A model generated the notes under the pieces. The model ran no database searches, had not been told where the DNA came from, and was given only the letters and a program-made list of their open reading frames with translations. Source: Stereum hirsutum FP-91666 SS1 (Eukaryota > Basidiomycota > Agaricomycetes > Russulales > Stereaceae). Taken from it: a DNA stretch of 64,000 bases. A program made the position numbers and the translations under genes. The DNA lies in contig NW_006763140.1 of NCBI RefSeq assembly GCF_000264905.1, positions 1,436,702 through 1,500,701 on the forward strand. Reading direction: 5' to 3'. Positions within the stretch are counted from its first letter, which is position 1; each line of letters begins with the position of its first letter. Below are positions 1 to 10,241 of the stretch, piece by piece.

Positions 1-356
1 ATCTTCCGTCCGTCCGATTTTCTGTTCACAAGGAAGGAGTAATGTGTAAGTATGGATAGGACCAAGATGAAGAGGTCAATAATTGGTTATGCCTTTTGGA
101 GAGCGAGCCAGTTGCCCGAGGGAGCCTGTGTGGCTGATTTTGTGGTCATCGCGTGAGGCAAGTTGCGTTCGCCACTTCAGCTGTATGCGAACTCGTGGAC
201 TTCCGAGCGCTGAACGCAGGGCACATAATATTGCCCCTTTTGACGACTACTGAGAGCATCATACTCATCTGGTCAAACTGGCAACATACAGTATAGGTAG
301 GCAACCGCACCAGCAGAAAACTACAAAAACTGATTCGTCAAAGAGAATGCGAGACT

Positions 357-427
357 TCGGATACGGGGAATCGAACCCCGAGCTGCCGCGTGAGAGGCGG
401 CAATGTTAGCCGTTACACCATATCCGA
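357..427 (-). tRNA. tRNA-Glu (anticodon CTC)
   Basis: Read on the minus strand, this 71-nt stretch folds as a cloverleaf. A 7-bp acceptor stem pairs TCGGATA with TATCCGA. The anticodon arm has the 7-nt loop CTCTCAC, giving anticodon CTC, which reads GAG (Glu). The T arm carries the invariant GGTTCGATTCC type loop. There is no intron. A second, truncated copy lies at 1730-1789. Confidence 0.93.
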
Positions 428-705
428 CTGTAAAGATGGCGCCAATAGCAGACCGTGACCGACCGATAATCTTCACGACGAAGACCTGCGAACCATTGCT
501 CATGAAAGGATGAGCATCATATGTTGGTGCAGGCATAAGTACAGAACAAATAGCATAATTAACGAAGCGAACATTAAACCTCAAGATACAAGCATCTGCT
601 AACGCGACCCTCCATGTGTGCCATGCCTCCCGCTCATCGACTTCAGCACCTTCAGCCCTCTCCAGCCCATATCCAATAGAATGGTCTAAGCGACCCCGGA
701 AAAGA

Positions 706-1002
706 TCAGAAACCCTCGGTGCCATCGCCCTGCTCTCCCTGCCAGAATATCTTCCACACCTGCTTGCAGATATTCTTCCCCAGCGTGAGCGGTTCCCCGG
801 CCTTTATCTTCTCAAAAATCCTATCCGCCAGTTCCTTCTGATGTCCACTCACTATACTCTCCCTGATGACGTTGAGCAATTTGGGAGTAGGTTCGAGGTA
901 GTTGGCGATCAGAGTGGGTAAGTGAATTGATGGCGGTGGGTGTGAGATGGAGAGCAGGATGCTGTCGGTTGAACTACATGTATGAACGCCGCAAGGAGTC
1001 TG
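706..1002 (-). pseudogene. C-terminal remnant, possible FtsJ-like methyltransferase (copy 1)
   Basis: On the minus strand an open frame runs from a plausible splice acceptor (ctaactagcag) to TGA at 706-708 and has protein-like composition (about 99 codons). Near its end it reads AGEPLTLGKNICKQVWK, which lines up with the C-termini of the three methyltransferases at 5-10 kb (GEIVPLVPMFKQVWR and relatives) with a one-residue length difference. No matching N-terminal or catalytic part lies upstream. The hypothetical gene's 3' end is there instead. I infer a truncated fourth paralogue. It could also be the last exon of an unrecognised gene. Confidence 0.35.
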
Positions 1003-1047
1003 CTAGTTAGACATAGGAAAGGTAATAAGGAAGGGAAAGAGGCCGTA

Positions 1048-1232
1048 CTAAAGCTCCGGAAACGGTGGTCCTCTCGTCCCCGGCGTCTGCATCTCCCTCT
1101 CCCCAAGCGGTTGCTCAGGGTGCCCCTTTTTCCCTGGGAAGACACCGTTCCCATACCCCGCATTCGGGGCAGTGGAGTGATACCACACCACCTCCTGGTT
1201 CCTTGCGGCCGCCTTCGCCCAGATCTCGTTCG
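1048..1232 (-). pseudogene. Duplicated 3' end of the 2410-3161 hypothetical gene
   Basis: This is the repeat copy of the last 61 codons of the hypothetical protein encoded at 2410-3161, including its TAG stop at 1048. It is cut at 1232, where the repeat ends, so no intact gene is present here. It is either a true tandem-duplication remnant or an assembly overlap. Confidence 0.7.
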
Positions 1233-1339
1233 AACCTCTGCTCATAAAGCCTTTTTCTTTTTCTTCACTTACTACCCACCACCACAAACCCACAACACCC
1301 ACATTTTCCCCAAATCACAACTCGATCCTCTACACAAAC

Positions 1340-1505
1340 ATGCCTCTTTTCAAGAAGAGCCACAACGTCCGTCTCTTCTCTCTTTTTTCATGCCTCATCA
1401 CTTCACTGAAATTGCCTTCATATCCTTCAAAACTTACAGAAGCACGAGAACGACTCCGGCGCCGCCGACAACATCCGCGACGACTCTACCACTGGCTCCG
1501 GCACC
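1340..1505 (+). CDS. 5' end of a gene interrupted by the assembly gap
   Basis: The ATG at 1340 follows an A/C-rich, pyrimidine-rich leader typical of fungal 5' UTRs. Exon 1 is 1340-1366 (MPLFKKSHN). A 73-nt intron (GTCCGT...TTACAG) leads to exon 2 at 1440, which runs in phase 0 into the N gap and encodes a hydrophilic, Gly/Ser/Thr/Asp-rich stretch (KHENDSGAADNIRDDSTTG). The rest is missing, and the sequence after the gap belongs to the repeat. I recall similar short N-termini on Gly-rich Agaricomycete proteins of unknown function, but no function can be assigned. Confidence 0.5.
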
Positions 1506-1729
1506 NNNNNNNNNNNNNNNNNNNNNNNNNNNNNNNNNNNNNNNNNNNNNNNNNNNNNNNNNNNNNNNNNNNNNNNNNNNNNNNNNNNNNNNNNNNNNNN
1601 NNNNNNNNNNNNNNNNNNNNNNNNNNNNNNNNNNNNNNNNNNNNNNNNNNNNNNNNNNNNNNNNNNNNNNNNNNNNNNNNNNNNNNNNNNNNNNNNNNNN
1701 NNNNNNNNNNNNNNNNNNNNNNNNNNNNN
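1506..1729. other. Assembly gap (224 N)
   Basis: A run of undetermined bases, flanked by the 5' end of a truncated gene on the left and by the second copy of the 865-bp repeat on the right. Its true length is not known from the sequence. Confidence 0.99.
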
Positions 1730-1789
1730 GAATCGAACCCCGAGCTGCCGCGTGAGAGGCGGCAATGTTAGCCGTTACACCATATCCGA
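1730..1789 (-). tRNA. tRNA-Glu (CTC), second copy truncated by the gap
   Basis: Identical to bases 368-427 of the complete tRNA-Glu. The 3' acceptor strand and part of the T arm lie in the N gap, so this copy is partial as assembled. Confidence 0.8.
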
Positions 1790-2067
1790 CTGTAAAGATG
1801 GCGCCAATAGCAGACCGTGACCGACCGATAATCTTCACGACGAAGACCTGCGAACCATTGCTCATGAAAGGATGAGCATCATATGTTGGTGCAGGCATAA
1901 GTACAGAACAAATAGCATAATTAACGAAGCGAACATTAAACCTCAAGATACAAGCATCTGCTAACGCGACCCTCCATGTGTGCCATGCCTCCCGCTCATC
2001 GACTTCAGCACCTTCAGCCCTCTCCAGCCCATATCCAATAGAATGGTCTAAGCGACCCCGGAAAAGA

Positions 2068-2364
2068 TCAGAAACCCTCGGTGCCATCGCCCTGCTCTCC
2101 CTGCCAGAATATCTTCCACACCTGCTTGCAGATATTCTTCCCCAGCGTGAGCGGTTCCCCGGCCTTTATCTTCTCAAAAATCCTATCCGCCAGTTCCTTC
2201 TGATGTCCACTCACTATACTCTCCCTGATGACGTTGAGCAATTTGGGAGTAGGTTCGAGGTAGTTGGCGATCAGAGTGGGTAAGTGAATTGATGGCGGTG
2301 GGTGTGAGATGGAGAGCAGGATGCTGTCGGTTGAACTACATGTATGAACGCCGCAAGGAGTCTG
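2068..2364 (-). pseudogene. C-terminal remnant, possible FtsJ-like methyltransferase (copy 2)
   Basis: Same sequence as 706-1002. It lies just downstream of the hypothetical gene on the same strand. Its frame is the same as that of the hypothetical protein, separated from it by two in-frame TAG codons within about 50 nt, and I found no phase-compatible intron joining the two. Confidence 0.35.
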
Positions 2365-2409
2365 CTAGTTAGACATAGGAAAGGTAATAAGGAAGGGAAA
2401 GAGGCCGTA

Positions 2410-3161
2410 CTAAAGCTCCGGAAACGGTGGTCCTCTCGTCCCCGGCGTCTGCATCTCCCTCTCCCCAAGCGGTTGCTCAGGGTGCCCCTTTTTCCCTGGG
2501 AAGACACCGTTCCCATACCCCGCATTCGGGGCAGTGGAGTGATACCACACCACCTCCTGGTTCCTTGCGGCCGCCTTCGCCCAGATCTCGTTCGCCTTCT
2601 CCTTGTCATGCAGCAAAGAGGCCTGTTGCCCGAGCTGCGACCGCATAAAGATCATGTGGTCAATCGATGATCTGTACGAACGAGTCATCCAAAGGTAGTA
2701 GCCCTCTTGCCAATGTTTCGGCGCGTTGTCTACGGATGAACGGGAGGAGTCGTGGGCTGATGATGATGACTGTGTTCGGGACGTTCGCATATCATCTGTC
2801 GTGGACATGACAGAAGAAGCAGATGTAGGCCGTCCAGGAATGGAGGGCGTAAGCTTACTCGATGCAGTGGAGGATGAGGGTGACTGTGGAGGTTTGGAGG
2901 GACCGGCGAGGAATTCGTCGACTCGGGTGCGAGACTCGGGAGGGAGGGGGATATCGAGTTTCGTGACGGGGACGTCTGGTGGTGGGGGTTGGAACATGGG
3001 ATTATAGTTGATATTGTCGTTGATAGTACGCTGGACTTCGTGCTTGAAGACTTTACGAATGCAGAAGGTGTGGCAGGTCGGTTCCTTATTGAAGGCACGA
3101 CCTCGGGCAGTCTGTGTGCAGTAGGTGAAGCATCGTTCCGAGATCTCAGGTGAGAATTGAC
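2410..3161 (-). CDS. Basidiomycete hypothetical protein (5' end unresolved)
   Basis: The long minus-strand exon begins at a good acceptor (CCCCCACAG at about 3162) and ends at TAG 2410. It encodes about 250 residues. An N-terminal Cys-containing block reads PTCHTFCIRKVFKHEV. Next comes a Pro-rich stretch (MFQPPPPDVPVTKLDIP), then a Ser/Thr-rich linker, then a Trp/Tyr-rich segment (HWQEGYYLWMTRSYRS). No catalytic motif or membrane span is visible. Four Cys in the first 45 residues could bind metal or form disulfides. The first exon was not found: upstream ATGs give the wrong splice phase. Function unknown. Confidence 0.6.
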
Positions 3162-4908
3162 CTGTGGGGGAGTGACCTGTCAGTAATCATACCGAGAATG
3201 GCTATTACAGACGAATTCAATAAAGAGCCCATGTGTTATGTAGACGCAAGACGATGGACGTGAGTCACGACTAACGAAGCCGGCACAGCGAAGCTTGATA
3301 CTGTTTTAGAATTGATTCGTATGACCTGGAAATGGTATGCGCTTTGTCCGGGTGTCGCGCCTACCTTGAATTAACACTGTGCCAGCGCTGCTTCACGAAG
3401 GCTAGCAAGATTCGGTGCTCCATTTCTCGACCACTATCATGACAGCCATACTAAAAGATATATGTAGTAGAGTAAAAACGTACCTCTTGCTGGAACAGAG
3501 AGCCTGATGGACGGCAAGCTATCCACAAACGTCTTAGGACGAGTCCGGTATCCTTGTGGCGGCGGGCGGGATTGAGAACCACTGGGCTGATTATCCGATT
3601 GTGAGCCCATGTTTGTAAAGGTGTCGACAAGACGTATACAGAACTGGGTATGCGAGGGTAGTCAAGGAGAGGAAGAGGTCGGCAATAGTCGATGTCGACG
3701 ATGAGCGGCAGAAGAGTTGCGCAATGGGGCCACCTGCCCGGAAGTCCGTTGGGGCCACGCGCCGGCATCTCCCGATTTTCACGTGGCTCGGCGCGTCCTT
3801 TTCTTTCGCAAAATTTTGGTCAGAGGTTTCTCTTCCCCAACCGCGTCGCACGAAGAATCGCTGTCGCAGCACACACACAGGGAGCTTGCAATCTTGCAGC
3901 GCTCTCCTTCTTCAAGCTGTGGGGAAAGTCCCCGGAGATGCAGAGCCATTCTTCGGAAACCGCGCACTCGACCTTTACTCGGAAAGCGACCTTCTCTAAC
4001 CCGCTGGTTCATTTCTTGTCGCGCGGGGCCTCCCAATTCACCATTTAATTCGGATGGCGGGATGGCCAGCTCTGCCGTCCCAAGCTTGGTTATTCCAAAC
4101 GCGAAGATACGAGCGGACTGAGCTTGGGCACCCCGTTGCTCGTAGGCATAGTTATGCGATTGCTGGCGAGTATTTTGCTTGCCGGTAACACAATGGGGCT
4201 CACTCTTGTGCGACGCATTTTTACGTTGATGTCGATTGATTGGATTCTTTTGATCTTTTGCGCATCTCGTTATTTTTTCCGTCTTTCAGCCTTGAGCTGT
4301 TGTTGTCTGGAGGATCTGGTGTGGATTGGTGGTGCTATGAGGTGAGTTTTTGTTTGTCTTTTTGGGGGTACATTTCCCTTCTACGTGGCGTTGCATGATG
4401 CTTCAACTTTGTTTGAATTTCTTCAGGGAGAATACCTCGCCTGCATCGTCGGGCGAGGGCGAGCTCCAAATCTTGACACCCCTGACTTCGTCCACTTTTA
4501 CTAGCTATAACTTTCCCTTGAATATCTCTGACGCACTCCTTTTTAGGTTCTGGACGCTGATGGCATCGTATAGCTACGTGCTCATCTTTGTATCTAGTTT
4601 CATATCTTGTCTGCAATGCTGGTGCCAAGTCCACACACTGCGTCTTACAACCACTGCGCGATATTCCTTATTCTATCGTCCGCAAGGCCACAATATCTGT
4701 GGGTTTCCTTTACGTGCTTCTTTCATGAAACCATGCACACATAGCCGTTCAGTATCAGCGAAACAGAGATATCACATGTCAAAGAACAATATATCGTACA
4801 GGTTGTACAGCAGCTGAGGCTCAGAACGCAAGCAGAAACAATGTTACATGTCCTCCGAATGTGGGATCTGTCCTGATCGAATCAAATATGTCTCTGTCCA
4901 TCCTGAGA
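3162..4908. other. Intergenic, no gene recognised
   Basis: About 1.75 kb between two minus-strand genes. Several overlapping ORFs of 70-155 codons exist on both strands at 3.45-4.8 kb, but none has a recognisable motif, splice structure or homology to a neighbour. The left part should hold the missing first exon and promoter of the gene at 2410-3161. Confidence 0.5.
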
Positions 4909-6167
4909 CTACCACCTCGACCGCTTGTGAAGTTTCCACTCCATTCCCTCCGCCTGGGCTTTCCACACTTGCCTAAGCATAGGCGCTATCTCCGCTATTT
5001 CCCCATTCTCAGCCGCTTCCAACTCCTTCTTCCACATCGTCTCTGCATTCATCTCTTTGGGGATCTTGTTCCCGCTCGTCAAATAATGCAAGCGCTTCAC
5101 CCATGTCTTCACAAGCTCAATGCATTCGGGAGATTCAGTGCGCACTCCTTTGAGGATGATGTAGAAGGAGGATCGATCGGCCCAGCAGCTGGTCGGCTTG
5201 AAGCAGGTCACTGAAGACGCGATGGACCGCAGTTTCTGGATCAGTCGGATGGTATAGTAGCGGTCGCTGTGTGTGGTTTTGACGACGAAAGTCCCGCCAG
5301 GGTGGAGGAATATGAGTCCGAGGATGAGCTGGGCGTAGAGGAGGGAACTGTATGGACTGAAGCCTGCTGGGCGGTCTGCGAAGGAGTCGGAGATCGGGGC
5401 ATTGTAATCACGGAGTACTTGACCGTCGGCCATGATGATGTCTTGTAGTGCAAAGGTCGGGAGGGGGACGAGGTTGAGAGAAGAGACTGGTGTGGGGAGG
5501 GTGGCGATGTCGTCGTCAGAGAGGAAATCGGTGTAGAAGTCGTAGCGGGTGATGTCTTGATAAGTGATTTGGAAGCGGTAGAGTTCGGGGTCGGCAATGG
5601 AGAGAGAATGACCTTCTGGAGGTGGGAGGGACAGGCCACGGCCTTCTGCCAGGCGGTTCTTCTGCAGGATGTATTGGGAGAAGCCGCCTGGACAACAGCT
5701 AATTTCCGTGCACGCTCCTCACTTAACACGTCTGATAATGTGACTCTATGATTACCCACCAGATATCCAGGAAAGACAATGGCCGAAATCTATGAACAAG
5801 TCGGGAAGAGAGGTCAAGCTCTTCCATGACTTTGATACTCTTCTGAAAGAACACGTTCTTCTGAGGATCGAAAGTGGGTTTCCGCTCGTATTCCCAGTTA
5901 GCACGACGGCGGTGCACGTAATCCTGTTCCAACTCTTCATCTTTCCAACCCTGATGAAGAAACGGTCCATACAAAATGTGTTAGATTAAACGTGTGTTCC
6001 TTATAATTGTGAATAGTTCTCGCCTGGTCTTTCAGTGAAAGAAGCTTGATATACTCTGGCTCGCGCAGAACATCTGTTATATATGCCTGGATGGGGCCTC
6101 TGTACTGCCAGTATCGCAGTGAAGGGGTCTGGCCAAAGTCTTCGAGAGGACTCGGTGGGGTGCTCAT
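4909..6167 (-). CDS. FtsJ-like methyltransferase, paralogue A
   Basis: Three exons (6024-6167, 5760-5950, 4909-5698) give 374 aa. The middle exon is 191 nt in all three paralogues. Motif I spans intron 2 and reads FLDICCCPGGFSQYIL, the FtsJ/RrmJ SAM-binding signature (D-x4-PGGF). A later IIMADGQ carries the conserved motif-IV Asp, and PGGTFVVKTTHSDRY carries the catalytic-type Lys. The usual Glu of the K-D-K-E tetrad is not evident: the matching stretch is DRSSFYIILKGVR. Intron 1 appears to start with GC (CAG|GCGAGA). The start was chosen because MSTPPSPL matches the other paralogues. By family it should be an SAM-dependent RNA 2'-O-methyltransferase or a derived binding protein. The substrate is unknown. 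Confidence 0.8.
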
Positions 6168-7271
6168 ACTAGTTGGATGAGGGGTGAGTCTCACCTCCCT
6201 ATCTCCTGTTATAAGGACTCTGGTAGGTGGAGACCATTTAAACGCGTTGTTCATGTGGCGTGGCAGAGAGACATCACAGATACACGAATTCGTATACTTG
6301 GAGATACCATCCGTTCCGAAATGAGCAGAGCGCAAAGCCCTGGACCGGCATACCGAAGGTCTCCAGGAAGCAGCTGACTCCTCTGAGTGACGCAAAAGAG
6401 CTAGCTGAGAACCCAACGAACCGCCCAGGGCTCGTTATAACATGTAAGGCTATTCCAGGAAGCGTAGATTCCAGTGTAGAGAGAGCCGGAATATTGGCAG
6501 AGGATCCTGCTGGCGGTGACATGAGATCCATTCCGGCCACGATTGTCTAGCCTGCGACGTGAAGAGTATATGATGGAAAGTCATTCTTCAAGTCCAGAGA
6601 CCACGGTGAGCTCCGTATGTTGAGTCGGGCGAACGATGAAACTTTGAAAGGTCAGCGCCAGATGAGATAACTAAGCGGCATGGCGGCCAGAGTCGGCCTG
6701 CCGCTGTGGCAACCTGTGGTTAGAGTTCGTAAATTTACCCTCTGCAACACCCTCAGGCTGGCCCCTCTCAATCGGTGGCTCCTCTGGTCCTTACTGCCGC
6801 TCTGGTGCTATCGATATGGTACGACTTTGGTGACTTGATCCTAGTTCTACAAATCCATGACGAACCTGCTTTTCACTTCGTGCGTGGCTCTGATTTCACA
6901 CATTGTTCGGCTTGAACAAGTCCTGCGCAGTGGTCTCAGCCTCTTGGGTGATAGGGTGCGGAGTGTCTCTCAGGGTCTCGAGGACGTACTCTCGCGCGCT
7001 ATACGCTATGAACCTCTGACATTAGACACACCCCCTGTTTGCCCTGGCGGCCTCACCGATTTCACTTTATGATCCTCGCAGACACCCTTCATATCGATCT
7101 AGGACCTTGCGGTCAGTCTTCCTGGGAAGGCAAACGGCTATCTTAAGAGCACGAATTCCGGCACCTACGCCACATAAACTACCCTTGAACCAGCAAGCGC
7201 CCGCGACTGGACATAAAGAGTCCCTCGTTTTCGCCCTTCAGACAGCTCGCGGCCATCCCCTCTCCCACAAA
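6168..7271. other. Divergent intergenic region between methyltransferases A and B
   Basis: 1.1 kb between two divergently transcribed paralogues, so it should contain both promoters. The open frame of paralogue A continues upstream of the chosen ATG to 6416 but lacks similarity to the other two. No repeat or further gene is recognised. Confidence 0.5.
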
Positions 7272-8553
7272 ATGAACTCTCCAACAAGTCCACTGATCGA
7301 AGACCTCCCTGGCGATCGCGATTCTCACCCTTCAACGTCTTCAAGCTATAGAAATCCTATCGAGGCCTACCTAGCAGGTACACTCAACGAGCCAGATTAT
7401 ATCAGATTACTCCGGTTGAAAGAAGAGGCACGTTGTTGATTTTAACTTGAGAAATTTCTGAATAATCATGTATATTTCTACACCAGGGATGGAAGAACGA
7501 AGAGCTCGAGTCTCACTATGAGAAAAAGCGACGCGAATTGCCACACTATGAACGGCAACCGTGTTTCGATCCCAAACTCAATGTGTTTTTCCCAAAGGGC
7601 ATTGAAGTTATGAAGGAGCTTGACCGCGTCCACAAAGTTATACCCAAGTCCGAGGCCCTGACCTTTTTGGATATCTGGTAAAATCTCACTGTCAGAAATG
7701 TCATGCTATAACTTACGAGGTACGACCTTTGTACAGCTGTTGCCCTGGCGGTTTCTCCCAATACATCCTCCAGGTAAACCATTTGGCCAATGGCAACGGT
7801 CTGTCCCTTTCACCCCCAGCTGGTTATCAACTATCAATCAAGGAGCACGAATTCGACCGCTTTCAAGTCGCCTACCAAGATATCACCCGATACGACTTCT
7901 ACACGGACTATATGTCACTGTCGGATCACGAACTCGCCACACTCCCTACCCCACTTAACACCCTCGACCTCTGTCCGCTCCCGGCTGTTGCACTTCAGGA
8001 CTTCATCATCGCAGACGGCCAAGTCCTTCGCGACTACAACGTTCGGGGAGCTGAATCTTTTCCGAGTCACCCAGCAGGGTTCGGTCCATATTCTGCGCTA
8101 TTGTACGCGCAGCTAGTTATTGGGCTCATCTTCCTTCGGCCTGGAGGAACATTCGTATTCAGGACCACACATTGCGATCGTTACCACACCATGAACCTCA
8201 TTCAGAAGATGCAAGCCATCTCTTCTGTGAAGTGCTTCAAGCCTACTAAATGCTGGTCCGACCGTTCGTCATTCTACGTTATCGCTAAACGCGTGCGCAC
8301 AAATTCGCCGGAGTGTGCTGAGCTTGTGAGGACGTGGGTGCAGTATATATATTATACAACGACGAGAAATGAGATCCCGAAGGAGTTGAGTGAGGAGTAT
8401 GGGTCAGAGAGGGAGCAGGAAGCTATCAGGCGGGGGGAGATAAGTCAATTGGTGCCAATACTGAAGAAGATTTGGAAGGTGCAAGCGGATGGGATGGAAT
8501 GGAAGCTGCAGAAACGGTCGGGGTGGAGACGCGGTAAGGCGTTTAAAGCTTGA
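7272..8553 (+). CDS. FtsJ-like methyltransferase, paralogue B (Lys to Arg)
   Basis: Exons 7272-7427, 7487-7677 and 7737-8553 give 387 aa. The N-terminus (MNSPTSPLIEDLPG) and a short helix with PDYIRLLRLKEE match A and C. Motif I (FLDICCCPGGFSQYIL, about residues 112-127) is intact across intron 2, and the motif-IV Asp is in FIIADGQ. The position that is Lys in A and C is Arg here: PGGTFVFRTTHCDRY, codon AGG. In RrmJ this Lys is catalytic, so B may be inactive or altered while still binding SAM. Intron 1 appears to start with GC (GAG|GCACGT) at the same place as in A. It is the only plus-strand member of the cluster. Confidence 0.82.
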
Positions 8554-8962
8554 CAGACATCGTGGGTCCCCCAATGTAGGCGTTCTTGTTCTGAATGTAC
8601 GAGTTCCCCTCATGATTTGAGCTTCTGGCTTCATTGTCCTTGTCCAGGATCCTAAACATACAGTAGACACTTTAGAGCAATGCCCGTACGTATGCTTGAG
8701 CGTCAACCTCGCCATCATGATTTTATCGATGTCCACTCTCTGACTCTTGTTCCTTAATTCTCAATGGGGCGTGCATCACTCAGTACTGTAACAATCCACA
8801 GTACGGTATTGGACGACGATGGTCCGCTGCCGTGGGTAGACTTTGCGCTCGAGGTTCTACTCGATACAATATCAGCGATGAGCCATAACCACACACCACT
8901 CCCAGTACGCGAAGATCGGGTTCCAGAATTGAAACTGTCCATCATGTAAATCTCACGAGACG
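8554..8962. other. Convergent intergenic region
   Basis: 409 bp between the stop codons of paralogues B and C, which converge. Expected to hold both 3' UTRs. No other feature seen. Confidence 0.5.
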
Positions 8963-10241
8963 CTAGAGACCACCTCGACCAAACTTCGACCGTTGATGAA
9001 GCATCTGCTCTAGCCTATCCGCCTGCGTCCTCCACACCTGCTTGAACATCGGCACCAATGGCACGATCTCTCCCCGCCCAATCATCTCTTCAGTCAACCT
9101 GTCCCTATCCTCCTTCTCGAGGCCGTCTTCCGGCACTACGATATCCGTCATTAGACCACGAAGGCTAGTGGCCCACTCTCTGACCAAGGCCCCACAGCTC
9201 GGCGAGTCTGTCCGCACGCCTTTGGCGACAACATAAAACGAGGCGCGGTCGGACCAGCAGCTCTTGGGCTTGAAACATGTGAGGGTATCGGCGACAGATT
9301 GTAGGTTAAGAATTATTCGGATGGTGGAATAACGGTCGCAGTGAGTTAACTTGAAGACAAGAGTTCCGCCCGGGCGGAGAAAAGTGAGAGCGAAGACGAG
9401 TTGAGAGTATGTGAGCCGGGCGTAAGGTTCGTGACCAACGGTTGTCCCTTCGGCTACTATTATTGAACGGAGAAATTGGCCATCTGCAATGACGAGATCT
9501 TGAGGTGGAAGCTCGGGGAGAGGCTGTAGATCGTATGCGTCGCCGTCGTCCGTTGTGACGAGTGACTCGGAGGGGAGAGGTCCAGATAGAAAGGGTGTGT
9601 AAAAGTCGTAGCGCGTAATGTCTTGATAGGTTATCTTCCAGCGAGTGCGTTCGGTGATGGAAAGTCGATGACCCCCCTTTTTAGGAGGAAGTGAGAATCC
9701 TTGTCCTTGAGCTCTTCTATTCTTCTGGAGAATATACTGAGAAAAGCCTCCTGGGCAGCAGCTATGTCGCGGCAGGTATGAACAATGTGTGTGATTTACG
9801 ACGAAAGACGGTGTGTCGTGACTCACCAGAGATCCAGGAATTGGAAACTTCGGAACGGTGGGATTAGACTGAGCTGGTCGTCTAATTCATTCATGACTTT
9901 TTGTCCCTTGACGAAGAACACGTTTTTGCTTGGATCGAATGTGGGGTTGCGATCGTAGGTATGCGCCTCCCGTCGCCTGTCCTGAAAGCCTCTCTCCATC
10001 TGATCATTTGTCCAACCCTGGATATCGAGCAAGTATAGGCGAGCATCATTATAAACTGACCAGACGTTAGGGTTTTGAGGTGACATACCTCGTTCTTCAG
10101 CGAAAGTAATCTGACATATTCCGGCACGCGCAGAACGTCCGCTAAGTAGGTTTGGATTGGAGAATTATATCTGATGTCATGTATATCAGATATCGGCGTC
10201 GAGAGAGGTTGATTGAAGAGTGGACTCGAAGGAGAACTCAT
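8963..10241 (-). CDS. FtsJ-like methyltransferase, paralogue C
   Basis: Exons 10089-10241, 9827-10017 and 8963-9761 give 380 aa, with the same two intron positions and phases as A and B. Here intron 1 has an ordinary GTATGT donor. Motif I reads FLDLCCCPGGFSQYILQ. The motif-IV Asp is in LVIADGQ and the catalytic-type Lys in LRPGGTLVFKLTHCDRY. As in A and B, the expected Glu near the end of the fold is replaced in DRASFYVVAKGVR. The C-terminal tail (GEIVPLVPMFKQVWR) is shared. I infer a recent local expansion. The role is probably RNA modification or SAM binding, but the target cannot be read from sequence. Confidence 0.82.

Larger units (their letters stand above)
368..1232. repeat. Direct repeat, copy 1 (865 bp)
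   Basis: Bases 368-1232 recur at 1730-2594 with a constant offset of 1362 and no difference that I could see by eye. The repeat covers most of the tRNA-Glu, a methyltransferase-like C-terminal remnant and the 3' end of the hypothetical gene that is complete at 2410-3161. Copy 1 breaks off at 1232 and is followed directly by unrelated DNA that starts another gene. Copy 2 begins exactly at the end of the N gap. Confidence 0.95.
1730..2594. repeat. Direct repeat, copy 2 (865 bp)
   Basis: Perfect match to 368-1232. In this copy the hypothetical gene continues intact beyond the repeat boundary at 2594, so copy 2 sits in the original gene context and copy 1 is the broken one. Confidence 0.95.

Noticed and set aside
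616..921. Plus-strand ORF ending next to a GTAAGTG donor-like site, also at 1978-2283
   Set aside because: It is antisense to the methyltransferase-like remnant, has no motif, and the apparent donor has no fitting acceptor.
3692..4121. Three overlapping plus-strand ORFs of 91-134 codons
   Set aside because: All frames are open in this stretch, composition is Arg/Ser-rich chance coding, and no splice or family signal is present.
6177..6550. ORFs upstream of methyltransferase A and its own extended frame to 6416
   Set aside because: The MSTPPSP start matches the other two paralogues. The extension has no counterpart in them.
7428..7439. Reading exon 1 of methyltransferase B to a GTTGTT donor
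   Set aside because: It leaves the wrong phase for GWKNEE. Only the GC donor two codons earlier keeps frame and matches paralogue C.
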